Notes under the pieces: generated by a model
Databases searched by the model: none
Told to the model about the DNA's origin: nothing
The model's input: the letters and a program-made list of their open reading frames with translations, nothing else
Part shown: one piece after another, positions 19,494 to 27,732 of the stretch
Numbering within the stretch: the first letter of the stretch is position 1
Layout of the letters: the number at the start of each line of letters is the position of its first letter
Assembly (NCBI RefSeq): GCF_003795125.1
Contig: NZ_CP027783.1
Location: 1,798,001 to 1,862,000, forward strand
Origin: Tetragenococcus osmophilus
Lineage (GTDB): Bacteria > Bacillota > Bacilli > Lactobacillales > Enterococcaceae
Direction: 5' to 3'
DNA length: 64,000 bases
Made by a program: the position numbers and the translations under genes

Positions 19494-21026
19494 GGCTCTT
19501 TGTCAAATCGTGTTGGTTACCAAAAAACAAAGAATAAAGTCTCAAGCAGTTGGGCTCTCTTAAAGGTCTAACTGCTTTTTCTTTTATGCTTGAGGGAAAC
19601 TTCTGGAGAAACGGATTGAAAATATTTCCCCCGATATAAGAAGATCCTTTCTCGAAAGTTTTGGAAATTACGAAAACCGTAAGCCACGCGTTTAAGGACT
19701 TTAATGTGATTATTTAACCCTTCGAGCGGCCCATTGGAATAAGGGACAGTAAAAGCCCAAGCAATCTCTTGATGATAGACTTTAAAGGTTTGAATGACGG
19801 TTTGAAAAGCTTTGGGTAAAAAAGCATAATCCTCGGCTAATAATTGATCAAATTTTTGTTGGTTCTTCCCATGAATAGCCGAAAGAAACGCTTGATAGAC
19901 ACGGTACCCTTGGCGCAATTCCGAACTATAAGCTAACAGACGGTCGACAATATCTTGTTCTGTTAAATGGGCTCGAAAACTAGGACGCCAATGGCGTTGC
20001 TCGTAATCCAATTCCCAAGCATTTTTTTGAAGTAATTTCCAAAACTTTTTAAGATGTTTATGCGGCCCTGTCTTGGAAGCAAAACTTTTCATTACTTGCG
20101 TGCGTTGGTTTTGGAACGCGCGACCAATATGTTGGCTAATATGAAAACGATCAATAACCAGCTGAGCATTGGGAAAGAAGGTTTTTACTAAAGAAGCGTA
20201 AGGACTATAAAAATCAGAAACGACAAATTGCACATGCTTACGAGCTTGCGAATCATAACGAGCAAAATACCGTTGTAAGTGGGGGAGTTGCCGGTTGGCA
20301 ACAATATCTAACAACTGGTGAGATTGGCCGTCCATCATAATGAAGCTCATAGCCCCTGCGACACGATTCACTGATTGAAATTCGTCAAAACAAAGGACTT
20401 CGGGTAAGGAATCCTTTGAGGGACGTTGGCTTTTTTCAAAACGGCGGAGTTCTCTTAAAACCGTCGTAGGTGACACGTGTTTCATCCGAGCAATCGTAGC
20501 CATAGAGAAGGGTTCCATTAGTTTTTCGTCAATGGAAAGTTTCACTCGACGGGCAATGGAACAATAACGATCCGCTACGGAAGACGCGGCAATAAAAGTT
20601 TTCCCGCAAATTTTGCATCGAAAACGTTGTTTCTTTATCTTTAAGTAGGTTTTATATTCACTGACATCGTTAAGTAAATACCTGACAGTTTTAAATCCCC
20701 ATTTAACAAAATGCTGGGGATCTTCCACCCCACAATGAAAACAAGACTGGGCTTGGTAGGTTAGCTTACCGTAGAAAACAAAGCTCATTTCTCCAGCAAT
20801 TTTCTCTTTACGAAAACAGTCTTCACTAAATGTCAGATGAAGATCTAGAATATCTAAGATTTCTTTAGTATAATGAGTTATGGACACCTTGAAACACTCC
20901 TTTGTTTAGTTTTAGTCGACTTTATTCTAAAGGATTTCAAGGTGTCTGTTTATTTTTCTGCTCAAAAAATAAGTGCTGGTCCCAAGAAATAGTTTCTCGG
21001 TTACCAACACTAGAAATTATAGAGCC
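19494..21026 (-). mobile_element. ISL3-family insertion sequence, complete
   Basis: 1533 bp. Imperfect terminal inverted repeats of at least 28 bp begin GGCTCT at both ends and share GTGTTGGT then ACC at identical offsets (bases 17-28). It is flanked by a perfect 8-bp duplication, the length expected for ISL3 elements. The single transposase frame is intact. This indicates a fairly recent insertion. Confidence 0.95.
19568..20887 (-). CDS. ISL3 family transposase
   Basis: 439 residues, full length. The N-terminus has zinc-binding cysteines (CFHCG at about 36-40 and CKICGKTF about 90-97) and a helix-turn-helix region (about 130-150). The DDE catalytic triad is visible as CFDEF (~166-170), VVSDFYSPY (~223-231) and NGPLEGLNNHIKVLKR (~385-400). 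The start is GTG 20887, with GGAG about 10 bp upstream and the frame ending 74 bp from the left end of the element. Confidence 0.95.
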   Translation of the reverse strand: MSITHYTKEILDILDLHLTFSEDCFRKEKIAGEMSFVFYGKLTYQAQSCFHCGVEDPQHFVKWGFKTVRYLLNDVSEYKTYLKIKKQRFRCKICGKTFIAASSVADRYCSIARRVKLSIDEKLMEPFSMATIARMKHVSPTTVLRELRRFEKSQRPSKDSLPEVLCFDEFQSVNRVAGAMSFIMMDGQSHQLLDIVANRQLPHLQRYFARYDSQARKHVQFVVSDFYSPYASLVKTFFPNAQLVIDRFHISQHIGRAFQNQRTQVMKSFASKTGPHKHLKKFWKLLQKNAWELDYEQRHWRPSFRAHLTEQDIVDRLLAYSSELRQGYRVYQAFLSAIHGKNQQKFDQLLAEDYAFLPKAFQTVIQTFKVYHQEIAWAFTVPYSNGPLEGLNNHIKVLKRVAYGFRNFQNFRERIFLYRGKYFQSVSPEVSLKHKRKSS

Positions 21027-21034
21027 TAATAAGA
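21027..21034. repeat. 8-bp target site duplication, right copy
   Basis: TAATAAGA directly after the right end of the IS. Its last bases touch the ribosome binding region of tmcAL. Confidence 0.92.
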
Positions 21035-21047
21035 AAGGCGGATCAAA

Positions 21048-22205
21048 ATGAAAACTTGTGGAATTATCGCTGAATATAACCCCTTTCACAACGGCCATAA
21101 GTATCAGTTGCAAGAGGCTAGAAAACAATCACAAGCAGATGTGATGATTGTCGTGATGAGTGGTAACTTCTTACAACGCGGGGAACCGGCTATTATTGAT
21201 AAGTGGAAACGAGCCGAAGAAGCTTTGCATCATGGAGCAGATCTAGTCATTGAACTACCGATTCATTGGGCTTTGCAGTCAGCCGATTACTTTGCTAAAG
21301 GCGGCATTCAGCTTTTACACGCCTTACATTGTGATAGTTTTTCATTTGGTACTGATAATACAGGAGAATTTGATTATCCAGCTTTTGGAAATTTTATTAT
21401 TTCTCATCAAGAAGCATTTGATGCCAGTTTTCAAGAAAATAATAACCCTAGTTTGTCTTATGCTGAAAAAATGGCAGCGATATTAGCTCAAGATTATCCT
21501 GAATTTTCTTTAACAAAAGAACAACCTAACCATATTTTAGGTTTAACTTATGCTAAAGAGAATGCTCGTTTTGAGCAACCAATGACGATCTTTCCGATCC
21601 AACGTTTGAAATCTAGTCATAATTCTGTGGAACTAACAGAAGATATTGCAAGTGCTACAGCAATCCGCCAAGCTATTACAAGAAATGAGACTATTAGAGA
21701 AGTGGTTCCAGCTAAAACAGCTGAAGACCTGGCTTCCTATCAGGTGAATTGGGCGAATTATTGGCCTTTTTTAAAATATAAAATTCTTGCTAGTTCACTG
21801 AGGGAGTTGGGCGAAATTTACCAAATGGTTGAAGGTTTAGAATATCGTTTGAAAAGTAAAATTAAACAGGCGGACAATTTTGAAGAATACGTTGAGTTAG
21901 TGAAATCTAAAAGATACACACGCACCAGAATTCAACGATTACTTTGCTATGTTTTGTTAAATTTAAAAGATGATACTGTTAAAAGCGCTTGGCAAGATAA
22001 CTATTTGCATATTTTAGGATTTAGCGATAAAGGGCAACAGTACTTACGCCAAACAAAAAAGAAAATCCATCAACCTTTGATTTCTAAAGTTGGCCAAACA
22101 CAAGAACAATTGATGTCTCTTGCTATACAAAGTGATGATATCTATCGTCTGGCAGATGATAGGATTACTGAACAAAACTATGGTAAAACACCAATACGTG
22201 TGTAA
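21048..22205 (+). CDS. tmcAL: tRNA(Met) cytidine acetate ligase-type nucleotidyltransferase
   Basis: 385 residues, the TmcAL (former YlbM) family. These enzymes use ATP and acetate to acetylate C34 of elongator tRNA-Met. The nucleotidyltransferase motif IIAEYNPFHNGH is at residues 6-17, followed by VMSGNFLQRGEPA. The N-terminal half is the catalytic domain; the C-terminal half has basic residues suited to tRNA binding. In related bacteria it follows yqeM; here an IS has entered 13 bp before its Shine-Dalgarno, so its transcription must start inside or downstream of the IS, or read through. Confidence 0.93.
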   Translation: MKTCGIIAEYNPFHNGHKYQLQEARKQSQADVMIVVMSGNFLQRGEPAIIDKWKRAEEALHHGADLVIELPIHWALQSADYFAKGGIQLLHALHCDSFSFGTDNTGEFDYPAFGNFIISHQEAFDASFQENNNPSLSYAEKMAAILAQDYPEFSLTKEQPNHILGLTYAKENARFEQPMTIFPIQRLKSSHNSVELTEDIASATAIRQAITRNETIREVVPAKTAEDLASYQVNWANYWPFLKYKILASSLRELGEIYQMVEGLEYRLKSKIKQADNFEEYVELVKSKRYTRTRIQRLLCYVLLNLKDDTVKSAWQDNYLHILGFSDKGQQYLRQTKKKIHQPLISKVGQTQEQLMSLAIQSDDIYRLADDRITEQNYGKTPIRV

Positions 22206-22232
22206 AAACTTTATTAAGTGCTAAAAAAGGTC

Positions 22233-22261
22233 TTCACAGGAAAAACATTGACCAGTATAAT
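22233..22261 (+). promoter_or_regulatory. Promoter of the CPA2 antiporter gene
   Basis: TTCACA (22233-22238) and TATAAT (22256-22261) are 17 bp apart. The leader would be about 110 nt. Confidence 0.6.
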
Positions 22262-22323
22262 AAGCAAGGATAATTTTTAATATATCCGTAATTGAACAGT
22301 TTAACTGTTAACACTATTTTGTA

Positions 22324-22349
22324 ACGTTTTAAGTAAACTATTAAAACGT
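22324..22349 (+). other. Perfect 9-bp hairpin in the antiporter leader
   Basis: ACGTTTTAA (22324-22332) and TTAAAACGT (22341-22349) are complementary with an 8-nt loop, 30 bp before the start codon and with no T tract. It could be an RNA hairpin near the ribosome site or a protein operator. Confidence 0.45.
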
Positions 22350-22378
22350 GATCAATGTTTTATCAAGGAGGCGAGCTT

Positions 22379-24238
22379 ATGAATTTTTCTCTCGTAATTG
22401 TAACTTTTGCGGCCTTTTTAACGCCCATGCTTTTAGCGCGTTTTCAAATAACTTTTATCCCTACAACTGTTGCGGAAATATTTGTAGGGATTTTGTTAGG
22501 AAAAAGTGGATTTAATATTATTGAGTCTAACGCTGAATTATCCACTATTTCAACTTTAGGGGTCGTTTTATTACTCTTTTTAAGTGGGATGGAAATTGAT
22601 TTTTCATTATTTAAAAAGCCAGATACTTCCACCCCTCTAGCGGCTAGACAAGCTGAAAATACGACGAAAGAAACACCGCTTAAGGTGGCTAGTCTAGCTT
22701 ACGGGGGAACCGTCGCTTGTTCGGTATTGCTCGCAGGGTTATTTAGATTTTTTGGCTTTTTCTCAGATGTACAACTAGCAGCTATCTTATTTAGTACAGT
22801 TGCTCTTGGCATTGTTATTTCAATATTGAAAGAAAATGAGTTATTAGGTAAAGCTTATGGTCAAACGCTTTTGCTTTTTGCAGTATTAGGCGAAATATTC
22901 CCGCTTTTAGGTTTGACTATTTATTCCGCGTTAAAAAGTGGCGATAGTAGCACTCTTTGGCTCACTTCGGTGATTTTTCTTGTCGCTGTCTTATTGCTTT
23001 TACGTTTTCGTAACTTTTTTACTGTTTTCAAAAAATATACAAAGGCAACCACTCAACTCGATATTCGACTTGCTTTTGTAGTAATCATTACTCTAGTTGT
23101 TTTAGCTGAAACAGTTGGAGCGGAAAATGTTTTAGGTGCGTTTTTAGCCGGTATCGTTATTAAATTATTAGAACCAGAAAGAGAAACAGAAGAAAAATTG
23201 GATGCTATCGGTTATGGTTTTTTTATTCCTTTTTTCTTTATTTTGACAGGAGTAAACTTAGACTTATCTAGCATGTTTAGTTCTTCTGAAACCTTGGTAT
23301 TGATTCCGTTATTTTTAGCAGCCTTTTTATTAGCCAAAATACCAGCGTACTTTATTTTTCGTAGGTTATTTACGCCTTACAATGCTTTAAGTGGAGTGTT
23401 TTTATCCGAAACAACTATAACTTTGGTTTTGCCGGCGCTCTCTGTAGCACAAAAGTTGAATGCCATTAATAGCCAGCAATCAGGCGCTTTTATTCTAGCT
23501 GGTATTTTGACTTGTTTGCTCGGGCCGCTTTTATTTAAGTATTTCTATAAGCCGCATGAAGAAGTACAACCTAAAACAGATGTGCATATCGTAGGAGTTG
23601 GATTAATTTCGATTTCTGCAATACAAGAGTTATCTTCAGATCATTTCAACAAAGCAATTTATACTAATAGCCAGTATCAATATGATACTTATCATAATAA
23701 AGCAAAAGTATTTTTGCTTGAAACCTTAGAAAGTGAAAGTTTGATCCTTAATAAGGTTTTTGATACAGATGTTCTTGTTTTAGCGCATAAAGAGCCTGAC
23801 ATAAATTACGATATTGCTTTGAAGGCAAAAGAATATGGTGTGCCTCGCGTGATTTTGCGATTAGATGTCCGTGACCCAAGAAAGCGAATGAAGATGGAAG
23901 AAGATTTAAAAACAAGCGGTATTGAATTTTATAGTATGTTCGATGTCAATGTGGGTATGTTACGTAGTGCCATTGAATCTCCTACTGTCTTTGATTTGTT
24001 GACCACAACAGAGTTTCGTTTAAATGAAATTACTGTGACAAACGCGAAATATGTCGACATGATGATTTCGCAATTACCAGAAGTCACTCAAGTAATTATT
24101 AGTCGCATTTTCCGTGAACATGAACCTATTATTCCTCATGGAACGACACGTTTGGAACTAGGGGATCATTTAATATTGTCCGGCAGTAATGAGTCGGTGG
24201 AATATTTAAGAACGTTATTAGAGATAAATAATGAATAA
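22379..24238 (+). CDS. CPA2 family cation:proton antiporter with TrkA-N/TrkA-C domains
   Basis: 619 residues. Residues ~1-375 form 11-13 membrane segments of a Na+/K+:H+ exchanger (KefB/Kef-type) with the motif VVLAETVGAENVLGAFLAGI. A cytoplasmic TrkA-N nucleotide-binding domain (~395-515; glycine motif VHIVGVGLIS) and TrkA-C domain (~535-615) follow, which in relatives sense NAD(H) or cyclic di-AMP. The start is ATG 22379, 7 bp after AAGGAGG, not the in-frame ATG 24 bp earlier. It probably serves salt and pH homeostasis. The NAD-motif is degenerate (GxGxxS). Confidence 0.88.
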   Translation: MNFSLVIVTFAAFLTPMLLARFQITFIPTTVAEIFVGILLGKSGFNIIESNAELSTISTLGVVLLLFLSGMEIDFSLFKKPDTSTPLAARQAENTTKETPLKVASLAYGGTVACSVLLAGLFRFFGFFSDVQLAAILFSTVALGIVISILKENELLGKAYGQTLLLFAVLGEIFPLLGLTIYSALKSGDSSTLWLTSVIFLVAVLLLLRFRNFFTVFKKYTKATTQLDIRLAFVVIITLVVLAETVGAENVLGAFLAGIVIKLLEPERETEEKLDAIGYGFFIPFFFILTGVNLDLSSMFSSSETLVLIPLFLAAFLLAKIPAYFIFRRLFTPYNALSGVFLSETTITLVLPALSVAQKLNAINSQQSGAFILAGILTCLLGPLLFKYFYKPHEEVQPKTDVHIVGVGLISISAIQELSSDHFNKAIYTNSQYQYDTYHNKAKVFLLETLESESLILNKVFDTDVLVLAHKEPDINYDIALKAKEYGVPRVILRLDVRDPRKRMKMEEDLKTSGIEFYSMFDVNVGMLRSAIESPTVFDLLTTTEFRLNEITVTNAKYVDMMISQLPEVTQVIISRIFREHEPIIPHGTTRLELGDHLILSGSNESVEYLRTLLEINNE

Positions 24239-24260
24239 ATTGCCAAATTGAAAAAGTATT

Positions 24261-24300
24261 CTAAGAATCTATCTAGTTAGGTTCTTAGGGTGCTTTTTTT
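24261..24300 (+). terminator. Rho-independent terminator after the antiporter gene
   Basis: A 9-bp stem (24261-24269 with 24281-24289) precedes a run of seven or more T that also forms the start of the palindrome array. Confidence 0.78.
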
Positions 24301-24439
24301 AGAAATTGAATGAACATTAGAATGGAGAATCAATGTCCATTCGTTAGCTGAATGAACATTAGAGCAAAGAAATAATGTTCATTCAATGGTTGAATAAACA
24401 CTAGAACAGAAAAACAATGTCCATTCAGCAAATAAACAT
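24291..24439. repeat. Tandem palindrome array B, 42-bp period
   Basis: Four units start at 24291, 24333, 24375 and 24417, exactly 42 bp apart, of the same sequence family as array A. The first unit again keeps only its right arm, with the left arm replaced by the terminator T tract; the last is 4 bp short in its centre. The 15-bp spacers share a TAGA-A-rich pattern. Confidence 0.85.
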
Positions 24440-24554
24440 ATTACAGGCAAGCTTTTATATAAAAAACTAGGTAATATTTCATTTGTTATAAGCCAACTTT
24501 AGAAATTTGTGTTATTATTGATTTTAAGAAGTGTTTTGAATAGGGGGTTGAGTA

Positions 24555-25196
24555 GTGGAGAAAAAAATAACTTTAAAGCCCTTTCAGCGAGTTTTAAGCG
24601 GGTATGAAACTTTGTCTAAAACGGCATTGTCTATTTCAGATTGTTCTGAACTTGCTGAAAAGTATAAGCAATTTGGGGTGGATGGCTATCGTATTGGTGA
24701 CTACAGTGGTCCGAGTTATTTAAATCGGTATTTGGATTGCTCGATTAAAAGTGCTCCGATGTTAGTTTACAAAAGGGATGTCTTTATTCCGATGGTTTTT
24801 CGTAGTGCTAATGAATCACAAAAGTTATTTAGCGAACCTAGCCGCATGCCTGGATTTTTCGTGCTGTTAGATTGGTTGATTGAGAACCGCCCAGAAAAAG
24901 CAATTATCAGTTATAGAGCGCCAACAGAGTTTTCCTCGGGAAAAATGTATGTAGATAGTGCTTATGTAGCTTTTCGCTTGTCTGAAATTTTAGATGGAGG
25001 CGGCTTTCCTATTAGCCGGTTTAAAAATTTAGAAGAGTTTGTGGTTTGGAATCGAATTTATCGATTAATTGAAAGTGGGCAGATCGGTCGCCATAGTCGT
25101 ATTTTTGATGTAGATAATCCGACAAACGTTTCTGAATTGCGGATGATTTTACAAGTGGTGCAATTGAAGTATCCTGAAACGACATTTTTTATTTAA
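24555..25196 (+). CDS. Protein of unknown function, 213 residues
   Basis: Not recognised. A soluble protein with mixed composition and no membrane segment or signal peptide. Notable features are an N-terminal ELAEKYKQFGVDGYRIGDYSG segment, a central hydrophobic helix (GFFVLLDWLIENRP), and a C-terminal alpha/beta end (MILQVVQLKYPETTFF). Translation starts at GTG 24555 behind GGGGGTTGAG. It sits alone between palindrome array B and a bidirectional terminator shared with helD. The frame, codon use and 213-residue length support a real gene; no function is proposed. Confidence 0.7.
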   Translation: MEKKITLKPFQRVLSGYETLSKTALSISDCSELAEKYKQFGVDGYRIGDYSGPSYLNRYLDCSIKSAPMLVYKRDVFIPMVFRSANESQKLFSEPSRMPGFFVLLDWLIENRPEKAIISYRAPTEFSSGKMYVDSAYVAFRLSEILDGGGFPISRFKNLEEFVVWNRIYRLIESGQIGRHSRIFDVDNPTNVSELRMILQVVQLKYPETTFFI

Positions 25197-25209
25197 ATTA
25201 AAAAAATTA

Positions 25210-25245
25210 GCTGAGATGTTCGTAAAAAATAGCGAACATCTCAGC
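25210..25245. terminator. Bidirectional terminator
   Basis: A perfect 13-bp stem (25210-25222 with 25233-25245) has an A run on its left and a T run on its right, serving the convergent unknown gene and helD. Confidence 0.88.
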
Positions 25246-25249
25246 TTTT

Positions 25250-27535
25250 TTAGTTTCCTTTTATATCTTTTTGTTGATAAGTGTCTGCAACAAGATTTCC
25301 CAATAATGGGCTTTCTTGTCCATAAGTAATGATATTTAGTTCATGCATAGCACGGGTAGCGATCGTATAAAGAATCAGCTGATCGTTTACTGAGAAATTT
25401 TCTGCAACATGCCAAGCATAAACGCGGTCAAATTCTAACCCCTTAGCTAAATAGGCGGGGATGATGATAATTGAACGTTTCATAAACTCATCTTCAGAAG
25501 TAATCAATTGAATTTGTTTCTTAGTTGAATCTACAAGTAATTCATATAATGCTTCACACTCTTTTGTTGTTTTTCCAATAATAGCAGTACGCCATTGGGC
25601 CTTTTGTTTGGAATTATCAAACAAATCCTTAGTAAGCCAATCAACTGCTTGAGTTTGGTCAGAGGCATTAACTAGTAAAGGCTTCTTCCCATTTCTTGCG
25701 GTCGTTTGTACTTGATCTTCTTGCGATAAAAATTGGTTGGCAAAAGCAGTGATTTCTTTTGTCGAGCGATAACTTGTGGTTAACTGATAACGCGTAACTT
25801 CTTCTTGCTCAAATAATTCATCAAGAGAGTTGACGATGGTCTCATTACCAAACACCTTTTGGTTTAAATCCCCGCACAATGTCATCGATGCTCTTGGGAA
25901 AAGCTGTTTTAAAAGGGCAGCTTGTGCAGGAGGAAAATCTTGCATTTCATCGATAAAAATAAAACGGACTTTCTGTTCAATATTTACGGGATAAATATCT
26001 TTTAAAAGAGAAAAATATAATAAAGCATCTTCTTGCAGCATTTCCTTATTTTTCATTTGTTGACGAATACTTTGTATACTATCTTCCCAACTTTCGGCAG
26101 AAATATTGTATTTTTGTAAAATTTCTGTCGGAAATTCTTGTAAAAAGTGAATATACTGCTTAGCAAAATTGATAAACCGATAATCGTTAACTTGTTTTAC
26201 TAACGGGCGAAATTTCTTTTTCACTAGATCTTGCTTTACTTGTTTCGTGAGTTGTTTTTCTTTTTCCTCTGTGTCTTCAAGGTTAGGATTATTTTCATAA
26301 ATCTCTTCGACTTTTTCTGAGGCACGGTTTTTAGCCCATTCTTTTTTAGCTTCTTCTTTTTGTAGACCACCAATTTTTTTCAACAGTTTTGTTTGCAAAA
26401 GCTGTATTCGTTGATAAAGGGGTAATACTGAATTTGTCTGCTTATACCATTTACGAATTTGTTTTTTTTGAATATAGATTTGGTCATTTATTTTTAAATC
26501 ACGAAAAATAGGTCCAAAATCAGTGATAGAAGCAACATAAGATGGGATCTGTTCTAAAGCGGTTAGTCCATTTTTCAATTTTTGAATAGGATAATTTTCT
26601 CCACTTAAGAATTGATCTTCTTCTTGTGCTGCGTTTCGAATCGTATACCTAGGAACTAGTTTTTGTAAAAAATAGGTAAATGTCTGTGTGGGTACTTCGC
26701 TTTCTCCTAAAGAAGGTAAAACCATGGAGATATAATCTGAAAATAGATGGTTAGGAGAAAATAGTAACACTTGATCGACATTTAACCAATTACGATGGTG
26801 ATATAATAAAAAGGCGACACGTTGCAGTAACGCAGAAGTTTTTCCACTGCCAGCAATCCCTTCAATTACCATATATTTACTAGTTGTATCTCGAATAATT
26901 CTGTTTTGCGCTTTTTGGATGGTAGAAACAATATTTTTCATTTGTGGAGAAGATGTTTCATCTAAAATATCTAGTAAGAAATCATCATTAATCATTTCTG
27001 ACGTGTCTACCATCGAAAGTAGTTGCCCATTTTGGATTTTGAATTGCCGTTTTAATAATAATTCGACACTAAATTTTTCCTTATTTGCCGTATAATAAGC
27101 TTCTCCCAGCTCCCCTTCGTAATATAAATTAGCAATAGGAGCGCGCCAATCGATGATGATAGTATTATCATCTTTATCCCGTAAAGAAGCGATTCCTAAA
27201 TACAGAGTTTCTGTTGGTTCTTGATCTTCTTTAAAGTCGATTCGTGCAAAGTAAGGGGATTGGGCCATAGTTTGTAGTGTGTTTAGTCGTTTGGCTTTTG
27301 CTTCTGCGCTTTGATAACGTAGCGTTAATTCATGTTCGTGTTGGCGATATTCAACGACAGATTCATAAAAAGATTCTTCCGTTGCAGTATTAATTGTATT
27401 TTCGGCGACTTCTTTTAATTGATTTTGCATTGACTGTTGTAATTCATTTTGTTGATCTTTTAACATTTGATTTTCATTTTTAATTAAAGAAATGGTCTGT
27501 GCTAAATGTTTTTCTTCGTATTGCCGTTCGTTCAT
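25250..27535 (-). CDS. helD: RNA polymerase recycling helicase HelD
   Basis: 761 residues, a UvrD/Rep-like superfamily 1 helicase that in Firmicutes binds stalled RNA polymerase and removes it from DNA. A coiled-coil N-terminus (about 1-70) inserts into the polymerase secondary channel in known HelD. The Walker A motif GIAGSGKTSALLQRVAFLL is near residue 222, Walker B FIDEMQDFP near 535, and conserved motifs SYRSTKEI and LAKGLEFDRV follow. I start at ATG 27535, which has GGAGGT about 7 bp upstream; the frame extends 16 codons further without a ribosome site. Confidence 0.9.
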   Translation of the reverse strand: MNERQYEEKHLAQTISLIKNENQMLKDQQNELQQSMQNQLKEVAENTINTATEESFYESVVEYRQHEHELTLRYQSAEAKAKRLNTLQTMAQSPYFARIDFKEDQEPTETLYLGIASLRDKDDNTIIIDWRAPIANLYYEGELGEAYYTANKEKFSVELLLKRQFKIQNGQLLSMVDTSEMINDDFLLDILDETSSPQMKNIVSTIQKAQNRIIRDTTSKYMVIEGIAGSGKTSALLQRVAFLLYHHRNWLNVDQVLLFSPNHLFSDYISMVLPSLGESEVPTQTFTYFLQKLVPRYTIRNAAQEEDQFLSGENYPIQKLKNGLTALEQIPSYVASITDFGPIFRDLKINDQIYIQKKQIRKWYKQTNSVLPLYQRIQLLQTKLLKKIGGLQKEEAKKEWAKNRASEKVEEIYENNPNLEDTEEKEKQLTKQVKQDLVKKKFRPLVKQVNDYRFINFAKQYIHFLQEFPTEILQKYNISAESWEDSIQSIRQQMKNKEMLQEDALLYFSLLKDIYPVNIEQKVRFIFIDEMQDFPPAQAALLKQLFPRASMTLCGDLNQKVFGNETIVNSLDELFEQEEVTRYQLTTSYRSTKEITAFANQFLSQEDQVQTTARNGKKPLLVNASDQTQAVDWLTKDLFDNSKQKAQWRTAIIGKTTKECEALYELLVDSTKKQIQLITSEDEFMKRSIIIIPAYLAKGLEFDRVYAWHVAENFSVNDQLILYTIATRAMHELNIITYGQESPLLGNLVADTYQQKDIKGN

Positions 27536-27703
27536 GAACTTACCTCCAATTGATAAGTTTTTTCTTCTTCTCATAGATTCCATCGTAAAATTATAGCATA
27601 AACCAAGGAGTTATGTGAAAAAATACAATTACTTTCTCTTTTATATTAAAGGAAAAATTAGTAAAACATTATAAAAATAATGACTGCAATTGTTGTTTTA
27701 TTT

Positions 27704-27713
27704 ATGGTATACT
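27704..27713 (+). promoter_or_regulatory. Extended -10 promoter of the D-aspartate bridge genes
   Basis: TATGG then TATACT (27708-27713) gives a TGnTATACT extended -10. No good -35 is seen. The transcript would begin only about 13 bases before the ATG. Confidence 0.5.
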
Positions 27714-27732
27714 TTCAATTAAATATAAATGG

